The notes under the pieces: model-generated | Database searches by the model: none | What the model was told of the DNA's origin: nothing | The model's input: the letters and a program-made list of their open reading frames with translations, nothing else | In this document: in pieces, positions 52,703-62,686 of the stretch | How positions within the stretch are numbered: the first letter of the stretch is position 1 | How the letters are laid out: each line of letters starts with the position of its first letter | Source of the DNA: JAXHMB01 sp034521755 | GTDB taxonomy: Bacteria > Bacteroidota > Rhodothermia > Balneolales > Balneolaceae | Assembly: GCA_034521755.1 (NCBI GenBank) | Contig: JAXHMB010000007.1 | Location: forward strand, 1 to 64,000 | Reading direction: 5' to 3' | DNA: 64,000 nt | Made by a program: the position numbers and the translations under genes

Positions 52703-55700
52703 AAAAAATCAATAAAACATATCGCAGCTTTTGGAAACCGGTAGTTTTGCTATGTTTCTTTATTGGGCTTTGGGGTACTGCTTCTGCTCAAATTTCACCC
52801 TCGCAATATCAATATCCTCAAAACCATATTTCCTGGTACACCATCGAAAGTGAACACTTTTTAATTCACTTTCAGAAGGGAAACAGCCGATCAGCAAAGC
52901 TGGCATCGCGCATTGCAGAAGAGGTATACCCCCATATTACAAAATTGTATGATGTAGAGCCTGACTCAAAAGTAAGCATCATCCTTAAAGACCGTCAGGA
53001 TTACTCCAATGGGGCTGCATACTTTTTCGATAATCAAATAAATATTTGGCTGCCCGCTTTGGATACCCCACTTAGGGGCACTCATGACTGGCTGAGAAAT
53101 GTAATATCACACGAATTTACACATATCGTTCAGCTGCAAGCCAGCATGAAGAAAAATAGAAAAATCCCTGCCATTTATTTTCAATGGCTTTCGTATGAGG
53201 ATGCACGCCGCCCGGATGTACTTTACGGATTTCCCAATGGTGTCATTTCTTATCCGTATGCATCCATAAACGTGCCTGTATGGTTTGCCGAGGGTGTTGC
53301 TCAATATCAGCGTTCGGGCTGGACATTTGATACCTGGGATTCTCATCGCGATATGCTGCTCCGGACCTCAATTTTGCACGATACCTATCTCAATTTCGAA
53401 GAAATGGGCACATTCTCATCAAAAAATAGCCTTGAACGGGAAAAAGCATATAACCAGGGATTCGCTTTTGTAATCTATCTGGTAGAAAATTTTGGCGAAT
53501 CAGTATTAGCTGATATTTCCAAGGCTCTTAGTAAAGCCGGAGTACACACCGCTGATGAAGCATTAGAAATGGCTACCGGTATATCCGGACAAAGTTTATT
53601 TGAGGACTGGATTACAGAGCGCACTAAATTTTATAAAGATGCCACCCAAACTATTTCCGGAGGAAAGCTTAACTCCATAGAAAATAATGGTTTCTTCAAC
53701 TTTCATCCCACTTATTCTCCGGATGGAACCAGCATAGCATACCTCTCGAATAAAGGTTTGGATGAATCAGGCCTATCATTATTTATCAAAAGTGCTAAGA
53801 ATTCAAAAGCAGTAGCTATACTGAATACCGGTTTTAAAAATACTCATCCTCATACTTACAGTTGTGGATTTACCGGGAAGCCAAGCATCAAAAACGTCAC
53901 TTCTTCTTTTTCTCTCTCACCTGATGGCAACAATGTTGTATTTGCCAGAAATAAGCTGAATGAGCGTGGAGAACACTATAATGATTTATTCGTCTATAAC
54001 TTGAAAGCGGATGAGGTCAAGCGACTTACCAAAAGCCAACGATTGCGTGATCCTTCCTGGAGTCCGGACGGCTCTCGTATTGCAGCCATTCAGGAATATC
54101 GAGGCACAAAAAACCTGGTACTCGTTGATCCTGAGGATGGAGCTATCAAAAAGCTGACTTCATATGAAAATGGTGAACAGGTTTACACACCGGCCTGGCA
54201 TCCCAATGGACAAGATATTTTCTTTGCCTCGTCTAATCAGGATACGCGACGAATACAATACTTTGATCTGTTAAAAAATGAAGTCAGCCTATTTCTAGAG
54301 GACACCTATACTGATTTCAGGGATCCCCATGTAGGTCCAAATGGAGAATTTCTGTACTATTCGGCTGATATCGATGGTATTTTTAACATTTATAAAACAC
54401 CTCTTAATGGAAATGAAAAAAGGAAGCTATCCAATGTAACAGGCGGAGCATTTATGCCTAATGTCAATGATGATGGAGAAATAATATTCGCTCATTATCA
54501 AAAAGGAGGTTATAAGATTGATTTCATCACCCCGGATAATATCACCACTACAGGAAGCTATCAGCCTCAATTTACGGAACCAATGGCCGAGATGTTTTAT
54601 GACAGTACATTAAGCTCGGTCAATAATTTTGACAACTCTGAAATTAACAGCTTTTCCAAAGAGGCATACCAAAAATCTGACACTGCTAAGGTTAATTTCA
54701 GCATGAGTGGGCCTGAAGCATCTAAGCAAAGAGCTTTTTATGCCTATGATGAAACTTTTACCGGTATCAGCTTCTTTCCAGTTCTTCGTTTTGACAACTA
54801 CTCAAAACTGAATGGAAGTAATGGACAGCTTATCCGTAATGGGCAATTGGGCGACTTCGCCGAAAACCTATATCGCGACTTTAAGTTTGGCAGCTATTTT
54901 TCATCTCGCGAAGTAATTGACAGGCTTACATTTTTTGGCGGGGCCTTATTCGGACCCGGTTCAGTATCAGCCGATGGTGTGGGCGACTTTTTTAGTCCGG
55001 CCAGGCTTACTGATTTAGATCGGGATCTATTCTTCATCACTGAATACCAAGGGCTCCCTTTTATCAAAAAAAGATGGTCTCCAACTATTTCAATTGAGTT
55101 TTATAATCAGCGTAGAAATGTAAAAAACGGGCTTTCAATAGAAGAGTTTCCCTGCACTTCCTGTTTGCCAGACACTCTTAATGCAGACATTGCCTATAAT
55201 ATTTGGGAAGCAGACCTATTTCTGCGAAGCAAAATTAATGATCATAACTTAGTTGAGCTTGGCATTGGCTATACCCCTTACACAGTACAAACCGATGGCT
55301 TTTTTTCCAGAGAGCTCAACCAGTTTATTCCTTCTTCCTCGGATGAATATTTCCGAGGTACTATGTATAGTGCCACTCATATTTTTGAACGCTTTGTTCC
55401 CTATCGACACTCGGATGTTGCTCCGGTTGGACTCAGGACATTTACAAAATTTGCTTACGAGCCCGGTCGGTTGCTGGAAGATTATGTGATTGAAAATGGT
55501 ACCATATCACCGGTCTATGAAAAATCAAAAAATCACTTGGTCGAATTTGCCGGAAGATACGGTTTCAAGATATCGGATAGAGGTACCGGACAAATTTATG
55601 GACGGCTTTTCAGCTATTTGAACAATCCCAAAGATCAGTTTTACCTGGATTATTTTGGTGGACTCTCGGGCATGAGAAGTTATCCGTTCTTTGCCCTGGG

Positions 55701-56082
55701 TGGTAATACCACAGCCTTTGCACAAGCATCTTATATCTTCCCCTTATTTACTCGTTTAAATAATCAGCTTGGCCGACACACTCTGGACAAACTTTTTCTC
55801 AGAATTTTTGCCGAAGCTGGAAATGGCTGGTATAATTCTCCGTCTTCAAGTAATTTCATAAAAACAGGTATCGGCTCTGAACTGCGCTTTTCATTCAATA
55901 GCCAGTATTTATTTCCGTTAAAGTTATTCATCAGTTCTGCATATGGATTTAATACATTTGATGTTACGCTGCCGTCAGAATTTGTCACAGAAAACTCTTC
56001 ACAAAATGTCAGCTATGGCAATGAAGTTATTTTTCACTTTGGGCTTACATTTGATTTCAACATTTTTCAGCAATCAAAATGA
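52699..56082 (+). CDS. HEFTH peptidase-MA-like / PD40 / outer-membrane barrel protein
   Basis: A 1127-residue protein from a TTG start overlapping the previous stop (TTGA). Signal peptide VVLLCFFIGLWGTASAQ. Residues 45-330 form a peptidase-MA-like (gluzincin) domain with HEFTHIVQ at 138 and PVWFAEGVAQYQ with the third ligand Glu at about 198. Residues 330-600 are PD40/TolB-type beta-propeller blades (FHPTYSPDGTSIAYLSNKG, DPSWSPDGSRIAAIQEY, TPAWHPNGQDIFFASSN). Residues 700-1127 are a surface-antigen-like barrel (FGGLSGMRSYPFFALGGNTT) ending LTFDFNIFQQSK. Such proteins are seen in Bacteroidota; function is unproven. Confidence 0.82.
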   Translation: MKKINKTYRSFWKPVVLLCFFIGLWGTASAQISPSQYQYPQNHISWYTIESEHFLIHFQKGNSRSAKLASRIAEEVYPHITKLYDVEPDSKVSIILKDRQDYSNGAAYFFDNQINIWLPALDTPLRGTHDWLRNVISHEFTHIVQLQASMKKNRKIPAIYFQWLSYEDARRPDVLYGFPNGVISYPYASINVPVWFAEGVAQYQRSGWTFDTWDSHRDMLLRTSILHDTYLNFEEMGTFSSKNSLEREKAYNQGFAFVIYLVENFGESVLADISKALSKAGVHTADEALEMATGISGQSLFEDWITERTKFYKDATQTISGGKLNSIENNGFFNFHPTYSPDGTSIAYLSNKGLDESGLSLFIKSAKNSKAVAILNTGFKNTHPHTYSCGFTGKPSIKNVTSSFSLSPDGNNVVFARNKLNERGEHYNDLFVYNLKADEVKRLTKSQRLRDPSWSPDGSRIAAIQEYRGTKNLVLVDPEDGAIKKLTSYENGEQVYTPAWHPNGQDIFFASSNQDTRRIQYFDLLKNEVSLFLEDTYTDFRDPHVGPNGEFLYYSADIDGIFNIYKTPLNGNEKRKLSNVTGGAFMPNVNDDGEIIFAHYQKGGYKIDFITPDNITTTGSYQPQFTEPMAEMFYDSTLSSVNNFDNSEINSFSKEAYQKSDTAKVNFSMSGPEASKQRAFYAYDETFTGISFFPVLRFDNYSKLNGSNGQLIRNGQLGDFAENLYRDFKFGSYFSSREVIDRLTFFGGALFGPGSVSADGVGDFFSPARLTDLDRDLFFITEYQGLPFIKKRWSPTISIEFYNQRRNVKNGLSIEEFPCTSCLPDTLNADIAYNIWEADLFLRSKINDHNLVELGIGYTPYTVQTDGFFSRELNQFIPSSSDEYFRGTMYSATHIFERFVPYRHSDVAPVGLRTFTKFAYEPGRLLEDYVIENGTISPVYEKSKNHLVEFAGRYGFKISDRGTGQIYGRLFSYLNNPKDQFYLDYFGGLSGMRSYPFFALGGNTTAFAQASYIFPLFTRLNNQLGRHTLDKLFLRIFAEAGNGWYNSPSSSNFIKTGIGSELRFSFNSQYLFPLKLFISSAYGFNTFDVTLPSEFVTENSSQNVSYGNEVIFHFGLTFDFNIFQQSK

Positions 56083-57011
56083 ATAGGTATCAAAACTGCA
56101 TATTAATTTTTTTGATTTTTGCTCCTTTAATTGCACAGGCGCAGTTGAAAAAAGACTTGCCGGGTTATGATAAAGAAGTTTCAATATATGACCTTCGCCC
56201 TAAGCAAGACTATAGAAGTCAGAATCAATCTGCACTCAACCCATTTCGCCAGCAATCTGGATTAGCACTTGTAAGTTCTCTTGTGATCCCGGGTTCTGGT
56301 CAGGCTATCAACAAAAAGTGGGTACGTGCGGGGGCATATTTTCTGGCAGAGGCTACTGCCCTGACTTTTCACTTTGTGAGTTTAAATAAAGCAAGAAAAC
56401 AAGAAAGAAAATACAAACAGTTTGCCAATAACAACTGGAGCGTAGTAGAGTATGCTCAATGGTTAGTGGCCTATCACGACCAGAATAGCCTAACTGCTGA
56501 AGGACTAGAAACACTCAGAAATCAAGTAACAGGTGAAAGTCCAACATATAATCCATCAGAAGACTGGAACGTTGTTGACATTGAAATTCTGCGTACCGTC
56601 GAAGAAAATACCCCTTTTGTGTATCCTGACAATGAGGAAGGCAATAATTTCTCTCATGTACTTCCTGACTATGGATCGCAACAATACTATGAACTCATCA
56701 GTAAATACTATCAATACAGTGCCGGATGGAACGACTTTGGAACAAACAGGCAAGGACAACCCATCAATAGTCTGTATCAATTAAACTGGGATGGTTCTGA
56801 CAGTCCCATGAATTTCTTTTTAGGGGCAAAAAAAGCAGAAGCCTTCAACGACAACTACAGGTTGGCGGGGAACATGGTGTCACTTTTGATATTAAATCAC
56901 TTAGTTTCGGCCTTTGATGCTTTTTTGACTGTGAAATTAAAAAATTCTCGTTTTGATGCAGATGCCAAGCTTTTGGGGCCGGAATCTTTTACATTTAGAT
57001 ATAATTTTTAA
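56079..57011 (+). CDS. DUF5683-like membrane-associated protein
   Basis: A 310-residue protein with a signal peptide (CILIFLIFAPLIAQAQ). The central segment SLVIPGSGQAINKKWVRAGA followed by YFLAEATALTFHF is the DUF5683-type motif (PGxGQ...K...A). Two further hydrophobic stretches, including NMVSLLILNHLVSAFDAFLT, suggest membrane helices. ATG overlaps the preceding stop as ATGA, so it is coupled to the barrel protein. Function unknown. Confidence 0.72.
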   Translation: MNRYQNCILIFLIFAPLIAQAQLKKDLPGYDKEVSIYDLRPKQDYRSQNQSALNPFRQQSGLALVSSLVIPGSGQAINKKWVRAGAYFLAEATALTFHFVSLNKARKQERKYKQFANNNWSVVEYAQWLVAYHDQNSLTAEGLETLRNQVTGESPTYNPSEDWNVVDIEILRTVEENTPFVYPDNEEGNNFSHVLPDYGSQQYYELISKYYQYSAGWNDFGTNRQGQPINSLYQLNWDGSDSPMNFFLGAKKAEAFNDNYRLAGNMVSLLILNHLVSAFDAFLTVKLKNSRFDADAKLLGPESFTFRYNF

Positions 57012-57022
57012 ATGACTGCCTT

Positions 57023-57850
57023 ATGTTCGCTTTCTTGAAAAAACTATTAACCAGTAAAAAGTTTTATATATCTATTGTCTCCCTTGCAGTGGCGGGTGCC
57101 TTGATACTTTTTTTGCTCGATAGCTTTATCATGCCTGCTTATACTAATTATGATGAAGGGGTTACTGTACCGGACGTTACCCATCTTTCCCTCACTGAAG
57201 CCCAGGATCAATTAACATCATATGGTCTTCGCTTTGAAGTATCAGAGCGGCGATCAAATCAAGCTTTCCCTGCAGACTATGTTATTGACCAAACCCCGGC
57301 TTCACCTGAGATTGTGAAGCCCAATCGCAAAATTTACTTAACTGTTAATACTGTCACTACACCCACTGTAGAAGTGCCCAAAGTGGTGAATCTCTCTTTA
57401 AGAAACGCAAAAATTCAGCTACAAAATTATGGTTTGCGTGTCGGTACCATCAGCTATGAATCTTCTCGATTTAAGAACAGCGTAATGAGGCAATCTATTA
57501 AGCCGGGCAAAACGGTTGAGAAGGGAACTGTAATAAATATGACGGTAAGTGACGGACTGGGTGAAAAGGTTGTAAAAGTTCCTGGTATTATTGGAACCCG
57601 GTTATCAGAAGCACAACGAAAACTGCGTGAAGCAGGCCTGAGAGTTGGCGAAATAAGATTTCAGCCCAGTAAACAATTTCCACCTAATACCATTCTGGAT
57701 TATGAACCAAAAAAGGAAGAAGTTATTGAAGGAGAAACGCTGAAGCTTATTGTCTCCGAACGTTTTGAAGTAAAAGAAGAAAGTGAGTCTGCTGCAATAC
57801 AGGTAGATACTACCTATGTGGCAGAACCTGACAGTTCAAACCAACAATAA
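57023..57850 (+). CDS. Kinase-less PASTA-domain membrane protein
   Basis: A 275-residue protein: short cytosolic N-terminus, a membrane helix (FYISIVSLAVAGALILFLLD), then three PASTA domains (VPDVTHLSLTEAQDQLTSYG; VPKVVNLSLRNAKIQLQNYG; VPGIIGTRLSEAQRKLREAG) and an acidic tail. PASTA domains bind muropeptides when fused to Ser/Thr kinases or PBPs; here no kinase or transpeptidase domain is present. It lies 11 nt after the DUF5683-like gene and 2 nt before rpe, so probably part of one operon. Confidence 0.9.
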   Translation: MFAFLKKLLTSKKFYISIVSLAVAGALILFLLDSFIMPAYTNYDEGVTVPDVTHLSLTEAQDQLTSYGLRFEVSERRSNQAFPADYVIDQTPASPEIVKPNRKIYLTVNTVTTPTVEVPKVVNLSLRNAKIQLQNYGLRVGTISYESSRFKNSVMRQSIKPGKTVEKGTVINMTVSDGLGEKVVKVPGIIGTRLSEAQRKLREAGLRVGEIRFQPSKQFPPNTILDYEPKKEEVIEGETLKLIVSERFEVKEESESAAIQVDTTYVAEPDSSNQQ

Positions 57851-57852
57851 TT

Positions 57853-58539
57853 ATGGATTATCAACTACCTATTTTAGCACCATCCATTTTAGCCGCAGAC
57901 TATACCAGGCTTGGTGAGCAAATTGAAACGTGTATAGATGCCGGTGTGCAATGGATACATTGTGATGTTATGGACGGTCATTTTGTACCTAACATCAGCT
58001 ATGGCCCAAGTATTGTTAGTGCTGCAGGAAGAGCAAGTGATGCTTTTCTAGACGTGCATCTTATGATTGAAAATCCAGACCAATACACAGAAGCGTTTGT
58101 AGATGCCGGTGCAGATCAGATTACCGTGCATCAGGAAGCATGTCCACACTTGCATCGTTCTATCCAAAAAATAAAACAATTTGGTATAATGGCCGGAGTG
58201 GCTATAAACCCGGCTACATCGATTCATACTATTGAACCAATTCTTGAATATGTAGATTTGGTACTTGTAATGAGTGTCAATCCGGGGTTTGGAGGGCAAG
58301 ACTTCATTGAATCTACCTACAAAAGGCTACAACAAGTTCGGGCACTGCGCGAAGAACATAACTGCAACTTTTTAATCGAAGTAGACGGCGGGGTAGGACT
58401 CGAAAACATTGAAAAAATTACCGCATCGGGTGCCGATGTTTTGGTTGCCGGCAGTAGTGTCTTCAAAGCAAAAAACATCCCAAAAAGGATTGAAGAGCTT
58501 ATCAAAAGAGCAAAATTAGGTAAAGGCACCCTTGTCTGA
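57853..58539 (+). CDS. rpe: Ribulose-phosphate 3-epimerase
   Basis: A 228-residue TIM-barrel enzyme: LAPSILAADYTRLGEQIETC, VQWIHCDVMDGHFVPNISYG, DVHLMIENPDQYTEAFVDAG, VLVMSVNPGFGGQDFI, LIEVDGGVGLENI and ADVLVAGSSVFKAKN. It interconverts ribulose-5-phosphate and xylulose-5-phosphate. All catalytic Asp/His positions are present. Starts 2 nt after the PASTA gene. Confidence 0.98.
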   Translation: MDYQLPILAPSILAADYTRLGEQIETCIDAGVQWIHCDVMDGHFVPNISYGPSIVSAAGRASDAFLDVHLMIENPDQYTEAFVDAGADQITVHQEACPHLHRSIQKIKQFGIMAGVAINPATSIHTIEPILEYVDLVLVMSVNPGFGGQDFIESTYKRLQQVRALREEHNCNFLIEVDGGVGLENIEKITASGADVLVAGSSVFKAKNIPKRIEELIKRAKLGKGTLV

Positions 58540-58617
58540 AAACCGATTCTATAACTAAATTTTTTCCGACAATTTTTTTATTTTACCTGTTCGTAAACTA
58601 TAACAAATCTTTGAGGA

Positions 58618-59613
58618 CTGCCTATCAAAGAACAGTCAACAATTGGTGAAGAAACAATCCAGATTGAAAGCGTAGAGCCTGTCATTGTTCTGGGCTTACG
58701 AGATGAACACCTACATGCATTGGAAGATGCATATCCCGAAACCACCATTACAGCACGGGGGAACAGCATTAAATTTAAAGGACCTGAAAAGGATAGAACT
58801 GAATTAAGAGAAATCTTTCAGGAGCTGGAGCAAATGGCAGCCCGTAATGAAAACCTTACCGAGGGTGATGTTGAAACTGTTTTGGCGCTTAACAACAGTG
58901 ATATTCCAGACCAACGCCGTAACCCTTTGCGAGAAAAGCAATCTCAAGGCAATTTTATTCTTCATACTCATGATGGACAAGAAGTCACTGCTAAAACTTC
59001 GGGGCAAAAGGAAATTGTCGACGCATCTGCTCAAAATGATATTGTATTTTCTATTGGTCCGGCCGGAACCGGAAAAACCTATACCTCTGTAGCTCTGGCG
59101 GTTAAAGCATTAAAAGAGCGAAAAGTTAAAAAAATTGTGCTGGCCCGCCCTGCTGTAGAAGCCGGTGAAACACTTGGCTTTTTACCGGGCGATCTTCGTG
59201 AAAAAATCGACCCCTATCTTCGGCCTTTATATGATGCCCTAGAAGAAATGATTGAATACGACAAGCTAGAGCTGCATTTAGCTAAGGGCACTATCGAGAT
59301 TGCCCCCCTGGCTTACATGCGTGGACGCACACTCAATAATGCATTTGTAATTTTGGACGAAGCACAAAATGCCACAAATATGCAAATGAAAATGTTTCTG
59401 ACACGTATCGGTTATAACAGTCGGGCTATCATAACGGGTGATATAACCCAAACAGATCTGCCCCGGAAACAGGAATCCGGACTTATTTCCATTCAAAAAA
59501 TTCTTAAAGATATTGATGGTATATCATTCGTATATCTCGATGAGAAAGACGTAGTACGGCACAAATTAGTGCGTGATATCATTGAAGCCTACGAAAAATT
59601 TGAGGACAAGTAA
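58618..59613 (+). CDS. phoH: PhoH-family P-loop ATPase
   Basis: About 331 residues. The usual PhoH N-terminus, VEPVIVLGLRDEHLHALEDA followed by YPETTITARGNSIKFKG, is coded upstream of the first strong start (TTG 58720); the open frame reaches back to a TGA at 58612-58614, so I place the start at a CTG at 58618 (no ATG is available). The P-loop FSIGPAGTGKTYTSVALAVK, LARPAVEAGETLGFLPGDLR, YMRGRTLNNAFVILDEAQNA (Walker B) and ITGDITQTDLPRKQESGL are all standard. PhoH proteins are ATPases linked to RNA metabolism and YbeY. Confidence 0.92.
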   Translation: MPIKEQSTIGEETIQIESVEPVIVLGLRDEHLHALEDAYPETTITARGNSIKFKGPEKDRTELREIFQELEQMAARNENLTEGDVETVLALNNSDIPDQRRNPLREKQSQGNFILHTHDGQEVTAKTSGQKEIVDASAQNDIVFSIGPAGTGKTYTSVALAVKALKERKVKKIVLARPAVEAGETLGFLPGDLREKIDPYLRPLYDALEEMIEYDKLELHLAKGTIEIAPLAYMRGRTLNNAFVILDEAQNATNMQMKMFLTRIGYNSRAIITGDITQTDLPRKQESGLISIQKILKDIDGISFVYLDEKDVVRHKLVRDIIEAYEKFEDK

Positions 59614-60419
59614 TGGAGTCATTAGGTAAAGCCTATCCCCTGTATCAAGGCACCTTTTCTGTTGGGTTGGATAAGAAGTTTAATCGTATCAACCGTAATG
59701 ATCCTCCATCCAAAGGAGCCTTAAAGATCTCCCTTAACCCCTTTCTGATTCAAACCAACAAACGAAACTATCTTTTTGATGTAGGTATTGGTGATTTTGG
59801 CGAAGACACAAATACCGAACAACTTATTGAAAGTCTGTCCAAATTTGGACTTAGTGAATACGATATTACTGATATCTTTGCCAGCCACCTGCACTACGAT
59901 CACATTGGAGGATTAGCAGGAAAGTCATCAGGCTATTGGGAACTCACTTTCCCCGAAGCTAATATTTGGGTATCCAAAAATGGATGGGATAAGGTGATGG
60001 GGCTTGAGGAATATTATGATGATGAGAAAACCGAATTTGCACACTTTTTAAATGCAAAAGCAAATTTCCAGTTTCTTGATGAAGAAGATCAGCCCTATCC
60101 CGAAATTTCGGTTAAGAAGATTGGTGGACATACCGAATTTTCTCAGGTTTTACTTTTTGATGACGGCGATAATAAATACCTAATGGCGGGTGATGTACTC
60201 GCAACCCGCGGCGAAGTAAACCGCAAATTTGCTGCCAAATACGACTTCGATGCAAAAAAAAGCATGGAAGCACGCAGAGAATTATTGAAAAAAGCATATG
60301 AAGAAGATTATACCATTATGGGCTATCATGACAGTCATCACCCTTTATTTAATCTGACAGACTATAGTGAAGACAAAGGGTACACCATTAAAGACCTGGA
60401 GGTACATGTCCCTGCCTGA
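59613..60419 (+). CDS. MBL-fold metallo-hydrolase
   Basis: A 268-residue protein. SLNPFLIQTNKRNYLFDVGI, the metal-binding motif ASHLHYDHIGG (HxHxDH), VKKIGGHTEFSQVLLFDDGD with the next His, YLMAGDVLATRGEVNRKF and MGYHDSHHPLF. This is the quorum-quenching-lactonase/RNase-Z-like superfamily; the substrate cannot be set. Its start overlaps the phoH stop (TAATG) and its 3' end overlaps the next gene by 14 nt, so the three are coupled. Confidence 0.88.
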   Translation: MESLGKAYPLYQGTFSVGLDKKFNRINRNDPPSKGALKISLNPFLIQTNKRNYLFDVGIGDFGEDTNTEQLIESLSKFGLSEYDITDIFASHLHYDHIGGLAGKSSGYWELTFPEANIWVSKNGWDKVMGLEEYYDDEKTEFAHFLNAKANFQFLDEEDQPYPEISVKKIGGHTEFSQVLLFDDGDNKYLMAGDVLATRGEVNRKFAAKYDFDAKKSMEARRELLKKAYEEDYTIMGYHDSHHPLFNLTDYSEDKGYTIKDLEVHVPA

Positions 60420-61197
60420 TTTCATAGATGACAGCATTGCTTTTTTGAAAGACCAGGGTATCCCTGAAAAACCGGATGCCGCTGTAATTTTAGGCTCTGG
60501 TCTTGGGGGATTTGCTGAACAAATTGAAAATCCTGTTCTGATCCCTTATAAAGACATCCCTCACTTTCCCGTTACCTCGGTGACAGGTCACGATGGCAAC
60601 CTTATAAGTGGCACTGTGAAGGATAAGCATATCATCGCATTCTCGGGACGTTTTCATTACTATGAAGGTTTTTCATTTGAGCAGGCAGCTATTCCTGTTT
60701 ATACCGCCAAAGCGCTTGGAGCCAAAAAACTAATCATCTCTAATGCAGCCGGAGCCATCAATACTGATTTTAAGGTGGGCGATCTAATGATTATCGATTC
60801 AGTGATGCGCCCAAACATCCCAATTTCACCCAGTGGATACAAGCAACATCGCTATAACCACTACCCTTTTGCAGAAGAAGCTCGTAAAATTGCAGCAGAT
60901 CTGTCTCTCTCCGTACAACGAGGTACCTATTTTTATGCAACCGGACCCAATTATGAAACTAAGGCTGAGATTCGCTCTTTACGGGTAATGGGTGCTGATG
61001 CCATTGGCATGAGTACCGCTCCCGAGCTATCAGAAGCTGCAAGGTTAAGACTTAAGGCTGTAGCAATTTCATTGATTAGTAATATGGCTGCCGGAGTAAC
61101 CAAAGAAAAACTGGATCATAATGAAGTTAAGCTGGCAGCGGAATCCCGAAAAAAAGACTTTGCCAGGCTGGTCAAAGAGCTGATAAAAAAGCTTTAA
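60406..61197 (+). CDS. punA: Purine-nucleoside phosphorylase (trimeric type)
   Basis: A 263-residue protein starting MSLPDFIDDSIAFLKDQG. The ATG at 60406 is preceded by GGAGG at 60398-60402, a rare clear ribosome-binding site in this window, and is preferred over an in-frame start at 60367 that lies in the upstream gene. Motifs: AAVILGSGLGGFAEQIENPV, FSGRFHYYEGFS, NAAGAINTDFKVGDLMIID, ETKAEIRSLRVMGADAIGMS and SLISNMAAG. It splits purine nucleosides with phosphate. Convergent with the photolyase gene. Confidence 0.95.
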   Translation: MSLPDFIDDSIAFLKDQGIPEKPDAAVILGSGLGGFAEQIENPVLIPYKDIPHFPVTSVTGHDGNLISGTVKDKHIIAFSGRFHYYEGFSFEQAAIPVYTAKALGAKKLIISNAAGAINTDFKVGDLMIIDSVMRPNIPISPSGYKQHRYNHYPFAEEARKIAADLSLSVQRGTYFYATGPNYETKAEIRSLRVMGADAIGMSTAPELSEAARLRLKAVAISLISNMAAGVTKEKLDHNEVKLAAESRKKDFARLVKELIKKL

Positions 61198-61203
61198 TAC
61201 GAG

Positions 61204-62685
61204 TTACATATCCAGTGATTTTTGATTCCCATACTTCGCTAGATACTGCTTCAATTTTACCTTTCTTCTGGTACTGTCACTCGTCATATAGCGAACTTTC
61301 CCAAAGATGGGACGCTCCTGCCAAGCACGATCAAACCGTCCAAAGCACCAAAAAATGCCCGAATAGCTGTTCGGATCACGTCCATCAATGGCATACAGGT
61401 TGTTAAGCTCAATAAGATAATCCAGTGCTGTCTGTGGACTGGGCGTCCATTCTATTACTTTCTTACCCCATAGCATGCGCAGGTAATTATGTATAATCCC
61501 CTCTTCCCGGAGCTGGGTCTGAGCAGCATTCCAAATTTCATCGTGCGTCTGGGACTGTTCCAGCTCTTCAAACGTATAAATCCATTCTCTTTCATCACTC
61601 GCATGCTCTTTCAGTGTATCAAGTGCCCAATCAGGCAGTGATTCAAACTCAGCATAATCCGGACGATGATGTGCAAAATGAAAACCAACCTCACGCCAGG
61701 TAATTACTTCGTCCAGAAAACTATCAATATTTGGATCTCCATTAAAAAATCCACCGGTTGATCCCTTGTTAAAAGTGATATCATCCAAATCCCAGCCTTC
61801 AGGCTGATGTTCCAGTACTGCTTTAACTATCTCGTATTCTGAAATCTTTCCAAAATGCAGCCATGGACTCATTCCACTAGTTTTGTTGGCATCAGGATCG
61901 TTGCGTTCTTCATCATACTCTAACAATCCATAGTTAATAAATTGTCCAAGCTTGCCCAGTGCCGCCTGACGAGTTCCCTGCATGTCCAAAACCGAGATAT
62001 CATGACGGATATCAAGTTTACTAATAAACTCTTGAATATTCTTAAGGGCATAATTGGCATCTTTATATTGCTTTTTAAACTCCTCCGAAAAGGAAACCTC
62101 ATCCATGCTTTCTAAATCACTTATCGGGTTTTGCTTTGGTGGATTTGTAAAACACTCTAGAAAATTTCGTTGCATGATTTTTCTGAAAAAGTAAGCGCTG
62201 TAGGGATCTTTGTCCGTCATACCCAGCGGAATAATTCCATTGGAATCAACGGTTATAAAAGGAATATTGAGCTCACTGCCCAGCTGCTCGTTGCGATCTT
62301 TAATAAAGAAAACAGGAAACTCATCTGAAATGAGACAACAAGCATCATTGATGAGAGCATTAACCACTTTTTTACTCTCACCGGGATTTTTTTCTACAAA
62401 AGGGACATAATTAAATCCCTTTTTCTTTGAGAGGTCCAAATGTTCTTTCATTCCCTGCATGTAAAAAGCATGTGTACGATCGCTGGCCCATCGATAGTCG
62501 CAAGTCAGTTCTTCATAAATAACAAGTGGCTTGTTGAGCTTATTGGCCCATCCTACAGCATATTCAAGTGCGTAATTATATTGGAAACGATGATTGGTCT
62601 GCATCCAGTAAAGCACAAAGCTTCCATTGCTGTTGAGTTCAGCATCGTTGCGCTTAAAAACCCGGTTGCTGTTTATATTATTCAT
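61204..62685 (-). CDS. phrB: Class II CPD photolyase
   Basis: A 493-residue flavoprotein with the class II pattern: FVLYWMQTNHRFQYNYALEY near the N-terminus, DYRWASDRTHAFYMQGMKEH, then GMSPWLHFGKISEYEIVKAV, EVITWREVGFHFAHH, DEIWNAAQTQLREEGIIHNY with LRMLWGKKVIEW, and the C-terminal SGIFWCFGRFDRAWQERPIF. It repairs cyclobutane pyrimidine dimers using light. Starts one base after the stop of the upstream photolyase-like gene (TAACATG), so the two are coupled. Confidence 0.95.
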   Translation of the reverse strand: MNNINSNRVFKRNDAELNSNGSFVLYWMQTNHRFQYNYALEYAVGWANKLNKPLVIYEELTCDYRWASDRTHAFYMQGMKEHLDLSKKKGFNYVPFVEKNPGESKKVVNALINDACCLISDEFPVFFIKDRNEQLGSELNIPFITVDSNGIIPLGMTDKDPYSAYFFRKIMQRNFLECFTNPPKQNPISDLESMDEVSFSEEFKKQYKDANYALKNIQEFISKLDIRHDISVLDMQGTRQAALGKLGQFINYGLLEYDEERNDPDANKTSGMSPWLHFGKISEYEIVKAVLEHQPEGWDLDDITFNKGSTGGFFNGDPNIDSFLDEVITWREVGFHFAHHRPDYAEFESLPDWALDTLKEHASDEREWIYTFEELEQSQTHDEIWNAAQTQLREEGIIHNYLRMLWGKKVIEWTPSPQTALDYLIELNNLYAIDGRDPNSYSGIFWCFGRFDRAWQERPIFGKVRYMTSDSTRRKVKLKQYLAKYGNQKSLDM

Positions 62686-62686
62686 G

